From Thioalkalivibrio sp. XN279 (lineage in GTDB: Bacteria; Pseudomonadota; Gammaproteobacteria; Steroidobacterales; XN24), in NCBI RefSeq assembly GCF_011089885.1, contig NZ_JAANBD010000025.1, forward strand, positions 372,001 to 436,000: 64,000 nt of DNA, written 5' to 3'. The position numbers and the translations under genes are program-made. This document shows positions 9,479 through 18,405 of the stretch, one piece after another (the stretch's first letter is position 1; every line of letters begins with the position of its first letter). The notes beneath the pieces were generated by a model. It did no database searches. It was not told where the DNA came from and saw nothing but the letters and a program-made list of their open reading frames with translations.

Positions 9479-9590
9479 GATCTGCTCTTCCGTAAACCTC
9501 GACTTCTTTATGTACTCATCTTTGGTTGGAGGACCCAAGAAGCCAGCTTCGTCCAGTTCTAAGATGGCGTCGAAAAGCGGGGGGACGTCA
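9479..9590 (-). mobile_element. IS3-family insertion sequence remnant (5' end of orfA plus terminus)
   Basis: About 112 bases that align along their whole length with the 5' end of the IS3-type element at 26834-26946. Both contain the start of orfA (antisense of KKSRFTEEQI), the leader GTTGGAGGACCCAAGAAG and the end with GACGTCA. Here the transposase start is interrupted (ATG becomes CAT-to-TAT on this strand) and the reading frame is lost within about 10 codons, so it is a dead fragment. It sits in the 356-base gap downstream of the CHAT gene; nothing else is recognisable in that gap. Confidence 0.7.
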
Positions 9591-9719
9591 CCGATAAAAA
9601 TCGGACTACGAGCACCACATTCTCGAGCGGCTTATCTAGGGGTCTTTTCCCGCGGCAGAAATACCGGGTTTCCCGCGTCGCGCATGGCTAGGAGTAAGGG
9701 CGCACGGCCCGCTGCTACC

Positions 9720-11573
9720 TCAATTCCCATCACGAAAGATGTTGAATCGGGCTGCTTGATACTCACGTAACTCCCGAAACGCTTGTGCAGATGCCCCTAG
9801 GTAGGCCTCCCGCAGTCGGGCCTTCAACGCCACCTTCTCCCTCTCAACTTCACGAAGCATTTCTTCCCGCATCTCCTCACGATGAAGGCTTTCGTCCACG
9901 AAATTAAAAGCGGCGTCAGTTCCTAGCCATGTGGCGGCCAATAGCACCGGAACGCAGATGATGGCGTAAGGGCCGCACGCTAGACCTGCAGCACCACCGG
10001 TGGTCATCGTGGCCGTCCTTGTCGCACCTTTGGCCGCAATTGCAGACATTGCGCGTTTCATCGCCAACCCATTGACCATTCTTGCGCCCATTCGGCCATT
10101 CAAACGCGTACTCAGAATGCCTGCGCCCACTCCGATCCCGACCAGCGACTTATTGAGATGATCCTCCAGTCGCGCAGCGGGCTGCTGCAGCTCGACGCAG
10201 CTGGCCTCTTGGATCAGTCGATCGACGACAGCATCGTGTCCGCTATAGGCCGCCTTCACTGATGCCTCGAACTCGCCACGGATTCCGTCCGCAGCATCTG
10301 CAATTGCTGGTGCCAATGCATTACGCACATAGGAATCCACCTTCGAGGCCATGTATCTGTCAAACGCATCGGATTCCATAGCAGACGCGGCAAGGTATCC
10401 GAGCTGCGCATACTGCCCCTCAATACTGAAGTTCCAATCCAGGAAGCTATCGACTGCCTGCTCAGTTCGCTCGAAAGCAGCGTCTATGCGCTCATCGAGC
10501 AGGGCAAGGATTCGTGCATCAAGCTCAGCTTGCCGATTGACAAGCTCCTCTGAGGCGCGTTGGGACGCGGTTTGGACGCGACTTGAACGACGCGCTCCGC
10601 AGGGGTCCGTAGGAAGAAGCTGGGAAATTCCTAAGTTCCCTGAATCCGGCCATTTCGGCAAACGTGTACCGCTGTCATGTAGACCATAGAGAATAGCCAG
10701 AGCTGCGCCGAAGCCCATTAGCACTGCTCCCTTCGGAACCCAGCGGGCCTGCGTGTCTAGCTGCACCGTCGATAACTTAGAAAACAGCACGACTATTCCA
10801 AGGAAAACCTGCCAGACCGCGCCAAGTTTCAATGCCATCCACGCGAACGCTAGTCCGGACGCCAAAAGAAGCGCGGGCCCCTTTGCGACGGCGCTGGCGA
10901 GCTGGATCGCATGCCATACCCCAGCGGATATCGCACTATCCAGGCCCAACAACCAACCCACGGGAGCCCATTCGGCCGCCCGATATCCCTTCAGGTAGGC
11001 CGCTTGGAGGAGATCCGGCCAGGACAAATGACTCGACACCGGGACTTCTACCCAGAACACCTGCATCAACGCGACCACGAGCGAAACTAGGGCAAGGTTG
11101 GACCAGAATGCGATTCGCAAGATCACTGCAAGCCGGTACTCAGGCGCTACGTCGTGACCCCAAAGCCTTGATGCGATCCCGAACACCAATAGGAAGCTGG
11201 GGACGCTCACAATGATGACTAACCATTCATGGAGATCAAGTTGTGCCGTTAAAAGCAGCGCCAGGAGCGACGTGAACAAGGCTGTGAAGATCAGTCGAAC
11301 GCGAAGCAGGTTCCCACGCCAGAACCATCGCCGAAAGCGGCTCTCTTCAACCGTGACGTGAGAAAGGAATGCTCGACGATTGAGGACACAAATTGGCACA
11401 AGATACTGATAGACGAGGCAGCCAAGCAGCATGACGACGGCCCCCACCGTCATGGGACTCATGTCTGAGACCGGGTAGGAATGCAGTAAGCCCAATGCGG
11501 TCGCGATTCCGAAGAATGAACCTAGCCAAGGATTTACTTGGGGTTTCGCGATATCTTTCGATTTAGAGGCCAT
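9720..11573 (-). CDS. Large multi-pass membrane protein, function unknown
   Basis: About 617 residues. I chose the second of two close ATGs (11573) because GGGGGAG lies 8 bases upstream; 11579 is the alternative. Residues about 10-310 hold roughly seven to nine hydrophobic helices, including a pair around LIFTALFTSLLALLLTAQ and SVPSFLLVFGIASRLWG. A cytoplasmic or periplasmic helical region with charged heptads follows (about 340-470), then a Gly/Ala-rich hydrophobic hairpin (ATRTATMTTGGAAGLACGPY), and a highly charged coiled-coil tail (HREEMREEMLREVEREKVAL). The overall plan, membrane domain plus glycine-rich insertion segment, would suit a pore-forming or membrane-sensing component, but I recognise no family. 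Third gene of a leftward set with 11640-12047 and 12105-12284. Confidence 0.7.
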   Translation of the reverse strand: MASKSKDIAKPQVNPWLGSFFGIATALGLLHSYPVSDMSPMTVGAVVMLLGCLVYQYLVPICVLNRRAFLSHVTVEESRFRRWFWRGNLLRVRLIFTALFTSLLALLLTAQLDLHEWLVIIVSVPSFLLVFGIASRLWGHDVAPEYRLAVILRIAFWSNLALVSLVVALMQVFWVEVPVSSHLSWPDLLQAAYLKGYRAAEWAPVGWLLGLDSAISAGVWHAIQLASAVAKGPALLLASGLAFAWMALKLGAVWQVFLGIVVLFSKLSTVQLDTQARWVPKGAVLMGFGAALAILYGLHDSGTRLPKWPDSGNLGISQLLPTDPCGARRSSRVQTASQRASEELVNRQAELDARILALLDERIDAAFERTEQAVDSFLDWNFSIEGQYAQLGYLAASAMESDAFDRYMASKVDSYVRNALAPAIADAADGIRGEFEASVKAAYSGHDAVVDRLIQEASCVELQQPAARLEDHLNKSLVGIGVGAGILSTRLNGRMGARMVNGLAMKRAMSAIAAKGATRTATMTTGGAAGLACGPYAIICVPVLLAATWLGTDAAFNFVDESLHREEMREEMLREVEREKVALKARLREAYLGASAQAFRELREYQAARFNIFRDGN

Positions 11574-11639
11574 GGTCATTGCTCCCCCAGATCCTGGATG
11601 ACGCTGGATGCTGTCGCGCCGCGGTCGTCGAACGTGCAT

Positions 11640-12047
11640 TCAGGACTCTTCCGATACATCGGGGCGTTCGATGATGTATTGCAGTCCTTGGTAGCAGAGC
11701 CAGCCGGTGCCCCCTACGGCAACCACGCCACCGGCAATCGCCAAAGGCACCGCCCACGCGGGCGCCGTGCCGATTCCAAACACCGCGAGCGCGGGGCCGG
11801 CCCAGCTGCCAATCGCCGCCCCTCCGACTGCGAATGGGATGGTTCCCGGCATCGCGATTCCACCAGTGGCTATGCCCACGCCGGAACCGACCATGGCGCC
11901 GGCGCCGCCGCCGACGGTAGCCCCTATGGCGCTGATCTTTGCCGTTGACAATACGGGCCCCGCTGCGGCCGCAAGGCCTTTGATCGTTGCCGCAATGCCC
12001 ACAACAGACACTGCACTCGAGCCCAGAACTCTTTCCTTCTTGTTCAT
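11640..12047 (-). CDS. Glycine-zipper-like small membrane protein
   Basis: 135 residues made almost entirely of Gly, Ala, Val and Ile with a short charged N-terminus (MNKKER) and tail. Segments such as GGGAGAMVGSGVGIATGGI are glycine-zipper-like, a pattern seen in pore-forming or membrane-inserting peptides and in some phage and colicin-type proteins. Two or three membrane passes are likely. It lies 66 bases upstream of the large membrane protein and on the same strand, so the two are probably co-expressed. Function unknown. Confidence 0.65.
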   Translation of the reverse strand: MNKKERVLGSSAVSVVGIAATIKGLAAAAGPVLSTAKISAIGATVGGGAGAMVGSGVGIATGGIAMPGTIPFAVGGAAIGSWAGPALAVFGIGTAPAWAVPLAIAGGVVAVGGTGWLCYQGLQYIIERPDVSEES

Positions 12048-12104
12048 ACAATTTCCCTCTTTTGTGGCAGACCCAGTCCGTAGATTCGATCGCGTTGTCG
12101 CGCT

Positions 12105-12284
12105 TTACGCGGAACGTTCAATATCCAACTTCTTTAGTCCGACGCTCCTCGGAGTAATCGCAATCAAGAAGATGGCCATCAAGACAACCACCCGCTGGAT
12201 CAGGATCAAGCTGGTACTCAGCCCGAAGCGAGCGCCGTAAAGCAGCAAGAAAATGGTCTTAGCGCAGAAAAGCTTTGCGAGCAC
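12105..12284 (-). CDS. Predicted 59-residue membrane peptide
   Basis: A short open frame starting with GTG at 12284, with AGGGGAA 5 bases upstream on the coding strand. The peptide has two hydrophobic stretches (about residues 10-28 and 32-44, for example VVVLMAIFLIAITP) and a charged tail ending KKLDIERSA. It would be the first gene of the leftward membrane-protein set, 57 bases before the glycine-zipper gene. Support comes only from the ribosome-binding site, the hydrophobicity and the position. Confidence 0.45.
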   Translation of the reverse strand: MLAKLFCAKTIFLLLYGARFGLSTSLILIQRVVVLMAIFLIAITPRSVGLKKLDIERSA

Positions 12285-12405
12285 TTGAGTTCCCCTTTAT
12301 CCGTTTTGTTTCCCGTTTTGAACTCGCCCTTCCCAGCGAACTCCTTCGACGAAAGATAAGGCGACATACACATCAACGATCCACCTCGAGAGCTTTTTTA
12401 AACTT

Positions 12406-12621
12406 CTATGAGCAGCGGAAGGAACTGAACATATTCGTCAATTGAAACGGGTCCCCCATCCGGATTTTTAAAAGCCCCTTTGGATGAGCGAGATCAGGAC
12501 GGGGGCACAAGACAGGATGATCCGGCTTGCGAAAAACGTGAGTCCTTGGAAAAAGGTCCCGACGCAAATCAACTAGACGGCCAAAAAGGTCTTTTTTCAG
12601 TTTTTTATAGATCCGAGACAT
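12406..12621 (-). CDS. Possible small basic protein
   Basis: A 71-residue frame beginning MSRIYKKLKKDLFGRL, rich in Lys and Arg. The frame continues open upstream to 12843, but that extension lies antisense to the next rightward gene. No clear ribosome-binding site and no recognised motif. It occupies the otherwise empty stretch 12285-12773; apart from it I see only AT-rich DNA that may hold the promoters of the two diverging operons. Confidence 0.25.
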   Translation of the reverse strand: MSRIYKKLKKDLFGRLVDLRRDLFPRTHVFRKPDHPVLCPRPDLAHPKGLLKIRMGDPFQLTNMFSSFRCS

Positions 12622-12773
12622 GAGTGCTTCACGCCGGCGGCTTTCGAGGGACGTGGCCGTGATCTCGCGCCCCTGAGCACCAGGGGGTTTTCGGATCAAA
12701 AAGGCAGAAAAAGCACTCCTCCGTTGACGAAGTAGCTGATATATTGAGCTTTCGCTACACAAGGAGAGTAAGC

Positions 12774-13196
12774 ATGTTTCGGGCATCCATAGAGGCAGCC
12801 GAACCGGCCGCGATGCCAACATGGTTAGCTGAAGAAAAGGCATCAGGGATGATTAGCTTGTGCCTCCAGTCCGCGTTGGTATTCGGCAGTGACCGACGCA
12901 CACCGGTTCGATTCCGCCCCATAGTCCAAGTCAGGCGTAATGGTCCGCTAAGGGCCGTACTACCGTGTACGACCAAGAAATCTCGGACATCGACTGATTT
13001 CTTCGCTTTGACGCCTGACAAAACATTTTGGACCCGGCGTCGTAGTGACGGTGAAGAGAGCAAGGCCTATTTCCGCTACGAAGTAATCGACCCGTCTGCC
13101 GTCGGGGCCAGCATAGGGACGCTTACTCAAGGTGGGCGTATTGAACTGATGCGGTGGCTTCAGGACTGCCACACCAAAGGCCCCTGGCATGAGTAG
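12774..13196 (+). CDS. Small unknown protein, first gene of the CHAT/PurM/ThyA-like operon
   Basis: 140 residues from the ATG at 12774, which has AAGGAGA about 7 bases upstream. It contains a compact beta-rich stretch RPIVQVRRNGPLRAVLPCTTK followed by FFALTPDKTFWTRR, faintly like the strand pattern of MazF/PemK toxins (RPvvvv..., vvplTs), but the resemblance is too weak for an assignment. The last eight bases overlap the next gene (ATGAGTAG). Its role in the operon is unknown; a small regulator or toxin-like RNA-binding protein would be possible. Confidence 0.65.
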   Translation: MFRASIEAAEPAAMPTWLAEEKASGMISLCLQSALVFGSDRRTPVRFRPIVQVRRNGPLRAVLPCTTKKSRTSTDFFALTPDKTFWTRRRSDGEESKAYFRYEVIDPSAVGASIGTLTQGGRIELMRWLQDCHTKGPWHE

Positions 13197-13974
13197 CCTC
13201 GACTCTGAGCTGGCGCATTTGTGGTCGCAGCGCCATGCTCATGACCCTCGCGTGCTAGAGCGTTTGTGCACGCTGATACAACAGCAGTTGATCAGTTTTA
13301 GACCACCAAAAGAATTTTCCCAATTGCAGAGCCTCGATGGGTTGCCAAGCCCGGCTGACCGGGCGCGCCAGTACGTTCAGGACTTTCTGCTCGATAAAGT
13401 CCTGACGGGTAAAGGCGATACAACTTGTGAGAGCGTACGGGCGCTTAAGGTCTTCTACCGGAGGTATCTCATTGATGTCATCCGATCCCATCGCACACGC
13501 GGTAAGTACCTCCAGAGCGATACGGTGGAAACTAGCGGTGAGGTGAGTGTAAGCATTATCGAGAACACCGCTGCACCCGAATCCAACCCAGACTTCGAGG
13601 AACTGGAGTCGCTAAACATCAGGGCTATGGACGTACGAGATTCCGCAAGGCGATTCTTGGAACAACAGGAATCGTGGGTGCAGGCATTCCTCGCCCTTTC
13701 CTACTGTCCGGGTTCCGATTCCGGCGAGACGATGCAGGCTTTGGCGCGACGCCTAAATGTTCGTTCGTATGCCTATAAGGCCGGCAAATTGGGATTCAAT
13801 TGGCACGGCGAGTCACCCGACGCATTCTTTGAGGAGACGCTGGTCGGGCAATGGATCGTCGGTCTAGGTATCCCCATTACGCGCGATAATCGAGCCGCTG
13901 TCCGTGATGCCTTGAAAATTCTTTGCCAAGAGTCGTTATTGATAGCATCGGACCAGGAGGGCGTGCAGCCGTGA
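13189..13974 (+). CDS. Divergent sigma-70-like protein
   Basis: 261 residues. The middle part has the pattern of sigma region 2: a helix with ARQYVQDFLLDKVL and then LKVFYRRYLIDVIRSHRTRGKY, resembling the F-x-RRfLiDl-R element of ECF sigma factors. The C-terminal part has a possible helix-turn-helix (GETMQALARRLNVRSYAYKAGKLG). Homology is remote, so it could also be a sigma-derived DNA-binding regulator. It starts with ATGAGTAG overlapping the previous gene and ends with GTGA overlapping the next, so translation of the whole operon is coupled. Together with 3836-9363 this is the second sigma-plus-CHAT module of the element. Confidence 0.55.
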   Translation: MSSLDSELAHLWSQRHAHDPRVLERLCTLIQQQLISFRPPKEFSQLQSLDGLPSPADRARQYVQDFLLDKVLTGKGDTTCESVRALKVFYRRYLIDVIRSHRTRGKYLQSDTVETSGEVSVSIIENTAAPESNPDFEELESLNIRAMDVRDSARRFLEQQESWVQAFLALSYCPGSDSGETMQALARRLNVRSYAYKAGKLGFNWHGESPDAFFEETLVGQWIVGLGIPITRDNRAAVRDALKILCQESLLIASDQEGVQP

Positions 13975-15206
13975 CCGGAGAATCCAAAGGCTATCGACTA
14001 TCGCCTCCCCTGGCGTGGGTCAAAAGACGACATCTGGGTCTAAGCGACGCGTTGATTGAGGGCGTTCAAAATGGTCGTGTCCCGCCGGAGATCGCCGCGG
14101 CGGCGCGCAATCACCCAGATTGGCAGGCCTACGCTACTGTTGCATCTGAAGAATCTTCCGCCGATGAAACTGCTTCGGAACCCTCATCGCCTCTACCTGC
14201 GGCTGTTCGGGACCGGATCGAGCGTTACGGGCGGTTGCGTTCCGCAAACTTCAGGTCACCCCCGCGACCCGGACAAATCATCTCAGTCGATACGCTGAAT
14301 GTGCCAGCGGGTGTGTCACTGCCGGCATTTATGGGCTCACCGGTGTATGTGCTTCTCGATGGGCCAAGCGCGGAAGTCAATGACATCTGGTACGGCTGGA
14401 TTGCGTCCGGCGAGACCGACTATGCCTGTGCGTGGGACTTGATCCTCCAAGAGTCCGATGGACCGTTTGATCCTGAAGCGGGGATGATCCAGGTATGGAA
14501 TCCAGTGTGGGCCTATCGCCCGGAGGTCGGTCGCGTCGTTGGGGAGCTAAGCGTGGAGCGCCTGCGAGCCGTTAGAGCACTTGCGACGGATTTTCTAAAC
14601 GACGATCCCACCACGGCGACGACAGCACGTCCAGGTCGACTCGCACATCGTTCCCTTAGCAATGGCGTCGAGGTGATCACCGGAACTGCGATGGGCTCAC
14701 CTGACGATCCCCGATGGGAATATCAAAGTATCCTCTTCGAGGCCGCTGAGGCCGTCCGCGAACCAGCTAGGATCGCGCTTCAACAGAAGGCCGCGTCCGA
14801 GAATCAGTTCGGGGACACCCTTTGGACATGGTTGCGCCATGTCTTCGACCAAGTAACCGCAACATTCCCTGACATGGTTTTGACACCGCAACTCGCGGTG
14901 CCGATGAGCTCCGATGCATCAAGCCCTCCAGATGACTCCTTGGAAGGCGTACTACTGGTATGGTCAGGCCGGGCGCGCATTCGCGTGTTACCGGGGAGTT
15001 CACCAGAGCAAGGACAGCTCGAAGTCGAAGCGATTGAACACCTTCTGATCGTCCAGATTACGCGAGATGACCAAGTGCTAGATCGCATCGACATTTCTCC
15101 AGGCGCGTGCGAGACACTTGCCTGGGAGGGTCCGGCAACCTTGTCACTAACCGCACTGGGCGAAACAAGATGCGTCCATTTTGCGTCGAGAGACTCCCAC
15201 GAATAG
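13971..15206 (+). CDS. Unknown soluble protein of the CHAT/PurM/ThyA-like operon
   Basis: About 411 residues from the GTG at 13971, which overlaps the previous stop by four bases (GTGA) and has AGGAGG about 10 bases upstream. No signal peptide and no membrane helix. The first half has PRPGQIISVDTL, then PVYVLLDGPSAEVNDIWYGW and a segment around IQVWNPVWAYRPEVGRVVGEL. The last 80 residues look like a beta-sandwich (LLVWSGRARIRVL ... LLIVQITRDDQVLDRIDI). I recognise no family. Its place between a sigma-like protein and a CHAT protease makes an adaptor or anti-sigma-like role possible. Confidence 0.65.
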   Translation: MTGESKGYRLSPPLAWVKRRHLGLSDALIEGVQNGRVPPEIAAAARNHPDWQAYATVASEESSADETASEPSSPLPAAVRDRIERYGRLRSANFRSPPRPGQIISVDTLNVPAGVSLPAFMGSPVYVLLDGPSAEVNDIWYGWIASGETDYACAWDLILQESDGPFDPEAGMIQVWNPVWAYRPEVGRVVGELSVERLRAVRALATDFLNDDPTTATTARPGRLAHRSLSNGVEVITGTAMGSPDDPRWEYQSILFEAAEAVREPARIALQQKAASENQFGDTLWTWLRHVFDQVTATFPDMVLTPQLAVPMSSDASSPPDDSLEGVLLVWSGRARIRVLPGSSPEQGQLEVEAIEHLLIVQITRDDQVLDRIDISPGACETLAWEGPATLSLTALGETRCVHFASRDSHE

Positions 15207-17260
15207 TGGCAACCGATATAACGACGCCTTTCCTCGCTTTACGGATCACACGAACCCGCGAAGGGTTCTCATGCGCTTACCTCACCAATACCGCCAATAG
15301 CGGGACTCGCACAGTCGACGTAGGAAGCCTCGCCGACCTTCCAATTGCTTTGCGGTCTGCTATCGATCCCGGTTGGGCAGAAAACCATCGGGGATTACTT
15401 CTCTTGGATGGCAATTCCGTTCCCACGGCGTTCGACTTTGAATGGGAAGAGGTCGACTGGGCCGGACTGCCTCTGAGACAACAGGCAACCGTCGTCCGCG
15501 GCCATCGTTGGACAAGCACTCTTCCAAGCACAAGCTCTGGCTCAATTCGTTGGCTGAACCTTTTCCCGGGTGATGAATACGAGTTCCGGGAGCTTCAGCC
15601 TTGGGTTAGTTCGGGTCGCCTCAGACGAGCCACATGGCATGGACTCGGACGCGATTGGCATGGCTGCGTCGAAACATTCGTGGTGGCACATGGCGACCGG
15701 CGCGGCATACTGGATCGCGATGGCTTTCCTGTTAAGTGGCCGGAGTTACTCCCAATCCCTCGACATATCTGGCTACTCGCTTGCGCAGAGGGCAGTGCAA
15801 TATCACTTCTCGCGCAGAACTTCCTTCAGAGAGGCGCCGACTCAGTGGTTTGCGCAACATGTCGCGTGGATGCTCCAAAGATGGCGCGGATAATCGACGC
15901 ACGCATGCGGGCTCGTGATACAGATCCGGAAGCCTCCCCCATTCAAACGGTCCTCGCCATGGGTCGCGAGATTAACTCATCCGAAGCTGGTGGAGTCTTC
16001 TCCCTCACATTGTGGGGCGAAATGCCATTAGACACCGGTAGCGGCGCCCCTTGGAATCATGCGCACTGGCAAAGATGGAACGGTAGACGTCCGACAAAAG
16101 CCTTGGATGACCGCCATACTGCAGCCGACTTTGCCTCTGCCATGGATTCATGGCGCGCGGATTGCCTTTGGCCTGTTACCGAACAATCACTTCATCCGGC
16201 GATGATCTGGGCTGCCGAGCGATATGACCACCAGGCTATGCTTGAGCTTCGCGGACGAGCGCCACTTGACTCGACGGCTGAGTCCCTTCGGGCGTATGCC
16301 AAGGACGCACGCCGTACCGGAGATTACAGACGCGCAATGGACTATGTGACAACCGCATTGCGTGACCGCCCGCCATTGCCCATAAGCAAGGACTTGTTTC
16401 TGCTACGCGCGAACATCCTGATCGATATGAATCTTCCCAATGCTGCCCAAAGATCCCTTGATGAGCATGAGGACTGTGCTGATTCATCCGACGACGAGGC
16501 CACGAGGATCGCAGACGAAGCGAAGCGTTTGGATGCCCTTGCACGCGTGTGCATTCGGCTCGGGCGGCCCGACCTGGCTCGGGACAAACTGGAACGAAAA
16601 CTGTCTCTGAGCTCTTCCGGCGCATTGGGACAGGACCGCCCTCGAGTACAGACAAGCCTGCTTTACCTCTTGGCATGGAGCCTGCTGACAGCGGATGGCG
16701 GACTTCAGGCGCGTCGAGCACGAGCAAAAGAACTGGCTCAATGGGGCATCAATTTTCTTCGCCCCGAGTCCGTTGCCAACACACCAGAAGCCAATCACGA
16801 CAAACTCTATCTCGCGCGGGCTCTAGCCGCCTACGCTTGGGCAAGCGGTGATTACGATATCGCGCGAATGCTGGCGCCATGGAGGCATTTTGCTAGAGAG
16901 CGCCTTGGCGATGTCGATCCCGGCCCATGGAGTTACATAATCCACTTCGGCCACCTGATGGCAGAGCGTGATCCCTCTTTAGTACACGAGAGCGATTATC
17001 AGCGTGCCCAAGACGCCCTGAAGGAGGCACGGTATGACCTCGAGTCGGCGATCTTCGCCACCCTCGCCGAAGACGTGATGACACGAGACACCATGTACCG
17101 GCGATTCAACACGCGCCGCAAGGCTCTATTACACGATGCCACGGACGAGGTGACGACTGCCGAAGCAGAACAGCGTGCCGAGACCGAGCACGCTGTCCTA
17201 TTTGCCACGAGGGAACATATTACGGAACGCATGGTGATGACGGGAGTTTTGCCGCTGTGA
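15170..17260 (+). CDS. CHAT-TPR protease-like protein
   Basis: About 696 residues. The first third carries a CHAT (caspase-like) core: FVVAHGD with the presumed catalytic His (H174 from this start) and IWLLACAEGSAISLLAQNFL with the presumed Cys (C205), followed by GADSVVCATCRVDA, the strand that closes the fold. The second half consists of TPR-like helix pairs (for example RTGDYRRAMDYVTTALRDRPPL). The ATG at 15170 overlaps the preceding gene by 37 bases; a GTG at 15206 in a TAGTG overlap is an equally good start. The protein is cytoplasmic, unlike the exported CHAT protein at 5206-9363. It is likely the effector peptidase of the operon; whether PurM- and ThyA-like partners produce its trigger is an open inference. 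Confidence 0.75.
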   Translation: MRPFCVERLPRIVATDITTPFLALRITRTREGFSCAYLTNTANSGTRTVDVGSLADLPIALRSAIDPGWAENHRGLLLLDGNSVPTAFDFEWEEVDWAGLPLRQQATVVRGHRWTSTLPSTSSGSIRWLNLFPGDEYEFRELQPWVSSGRLRRATWHGLGRDWHGCVETFVVAHGDRRGILDRDGFPVKWPELLPIPRHIWLLACAEGSAISLLAQNFLQRGADSVVCATCRVDAPKMARIIDARMRARDTDPEASPIQTVLAMGREINSSEAGGVFSLTLWGEMPLDTGSGAPWNHAHWQRWNGRRPTKALDDRHTAADFASAMDSWRADCLWPVTEQSLHPAMIWAAERYDHQAMLELRGRAPLDSTAESLRAYAKDARRTGDYRRAMDYVTTALRDRPPLPISKDLFLLRANILIDMNLPNAAQRSLDEHEDCADSSDDEATRIADEAKRLDALARVCIRLGRPDLARDKLERKLSLSSSGALGQDRPRVQTSLLYLLAWSLLTADGGLQARRARAKELAQWGINFLRPESVANTPEANHDKLYLARALAAYAWASGDYDIARMLAPWRHFARERLGDVDPGPWSYIIHFGHLMAERDPSLVHESDYQRAQDALKEARYDLESAIFATLAEDVMTRDTMYRRFNTRRKALLHDATDEVTTAEAEQRAETEHAVLFATREHITERMVMTGVLPL

Positions 17261-18405
17261 CGATGGGCCAGCTTGACCCCTACTCCGCTGATGACGACAG
17301 GACAGTTCGCGAACTCGGCGAACGCTCTGTCGTAGCCAATTTGACAAGCGCCATGCGTTTGCCCGAATTCCTATTGGACGGCTATGGGCATGATGCGGCA
17401 TTCGTCGACATCCTCCTGGGTTCTAATGAGGTACTCGCGATCAACACCGATCGCTCCGGCATCAATATTGCCTACAAACTCGGCCTCGCGGGGCCCGAGT
17501 GCATCGGGGATCTCGGAATCTCGCACGCGGTTAGCGACATTGTTGTAGCCGGCGGCACACCACGAGCGATAACCATTGGACTGCTATTGCCCCCGGAAAC
17601 AACGATGGGATTCGTTCGCGGCGTAATGAGAGGCGCTGAAGTCGCCGCCGAACGTTATGGCGCGTCAATCGTCGGCGGAGACACTAAGCAGAACCCCAAG
17701 TTCGCGATCGTTGTTACCGCGATCGGCACGGTATTACGAGATAAGCGCCTGGGGCGGTCCGGCGCACGACCAGGTGACGCACTCGTCGTGACAGGAACTC
17801 TCGGGTCTATGCTTCTCGGCCGGATGACACTTCGCAATCCCGTAGAGATCGACGACGATACCCGCCTAATTCTCACGAACGCACTCGTAGAACAGCGTCC
17901 GCCTTTCCATCTCGGCCTTGCGGTCGCCAAATCTGGGATCGCCCATGCGGGAATCGACATCAGCGACGGCCTACCGGGTGCGATACATGCGATTTGCGGC
18001 GCCAGCGGCCTCGGCGCCTTAGTCGATGAGGATCGAATCCCGCTGCATTCTCGCTTAACAGGGATCATCAAATCGTCTGGCTTGACTCCACTAAGCCTCA
18101 GTGCAGCCGGCGGAGATTGGCAGTATCTGTATTCCATTCCTACTGGCCAGTTGGCGACCCTGAAGGAACTTGCTGAAGTAGCGGGGACGGCAGTTACGGA
18201 AATCGGACGAGTTATCGAGCGACCTATCCTCGCGGTCCGAACGATTGATCGGGAGTGGCGCGAACTCAAGCGGATTGAGCATGACAGCTTCGCTGATAGC
18301 GCCACAGGCGGCGGCCATTTCGACAATATCAGCCCGCAGATGTCTTGCGTCGGAGAGCTGCTGGACGAACGTCAATGTGACATTCTTTTCGGTGTCAATG
18401 CTTGA
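17257..18405 (+). CDS. PurM/ThiL-like (AIR synthase-related) ATP enzyme
   Basis: 382 residues beginning with GTG overlapping the previous stop (GTGA); an ATG two codons on (17263) is an alternative. The order of motifs is that of the PurM/ThiL/HypE/SelD superfamily: GYGHDAAF (the Gly-Asp/His-Asp-Ala-Ala nucleotide loop), LAINTDRS, SDIVVAGGTPRAITIGLLLP, GASIVGGDTKQ, DALVVTGTLGSMLLG and GIDISDGLPGAI. These bind ATP and metal across a dimer interface. Members phosphorylate or activate a small molecule; the substrate cannot be read from sequence. It is unlikely to be the housekeeping ThiL because it is embedded in a CHAT operon on a mobile element and has no thiamine neighbours. Confidence 0.8.
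   Translation: MTMGQLDPYSADDDRTVRELGERSVVANLTSAMRLPEFLLDGYGHDAAFVDILLGSNEVLAINTDRSGINIAYKLGLAGPECIGDLGISHAVSDIVVAGGTPRAITIGLLLPPETTMGFVRGVMRGAEVAAERYGASIVGGDTKQNPKFAIVVTAIGTVLRDKRLGRSGARPGDALVVTGTLGSMLLGRMTLRNPVEIDDDTRLILTNALVEQRPPFHLGLAVAKSGIAHAGIDISDGLPGAIHAICGASGLGALVDEDRIPLHSRLTGIIKSSGLTPLSLSAAGGDWQYLYSIPTGQLATLKELAEVAGTAVTEIGRVIERPILAVRTIDREWRELKRIEHDSFADSATGGGHFDNISPQMSCVGELLDERQCDILFGVNA

Noticed and set aside
12901-12925. GGTTCGATTCC, a tRNA T-loop-like string
   Set aside because: It is inside a coding gene and has no acceptor stem or CCA; the match to the attachment site is only 11 bases and is likely chance.
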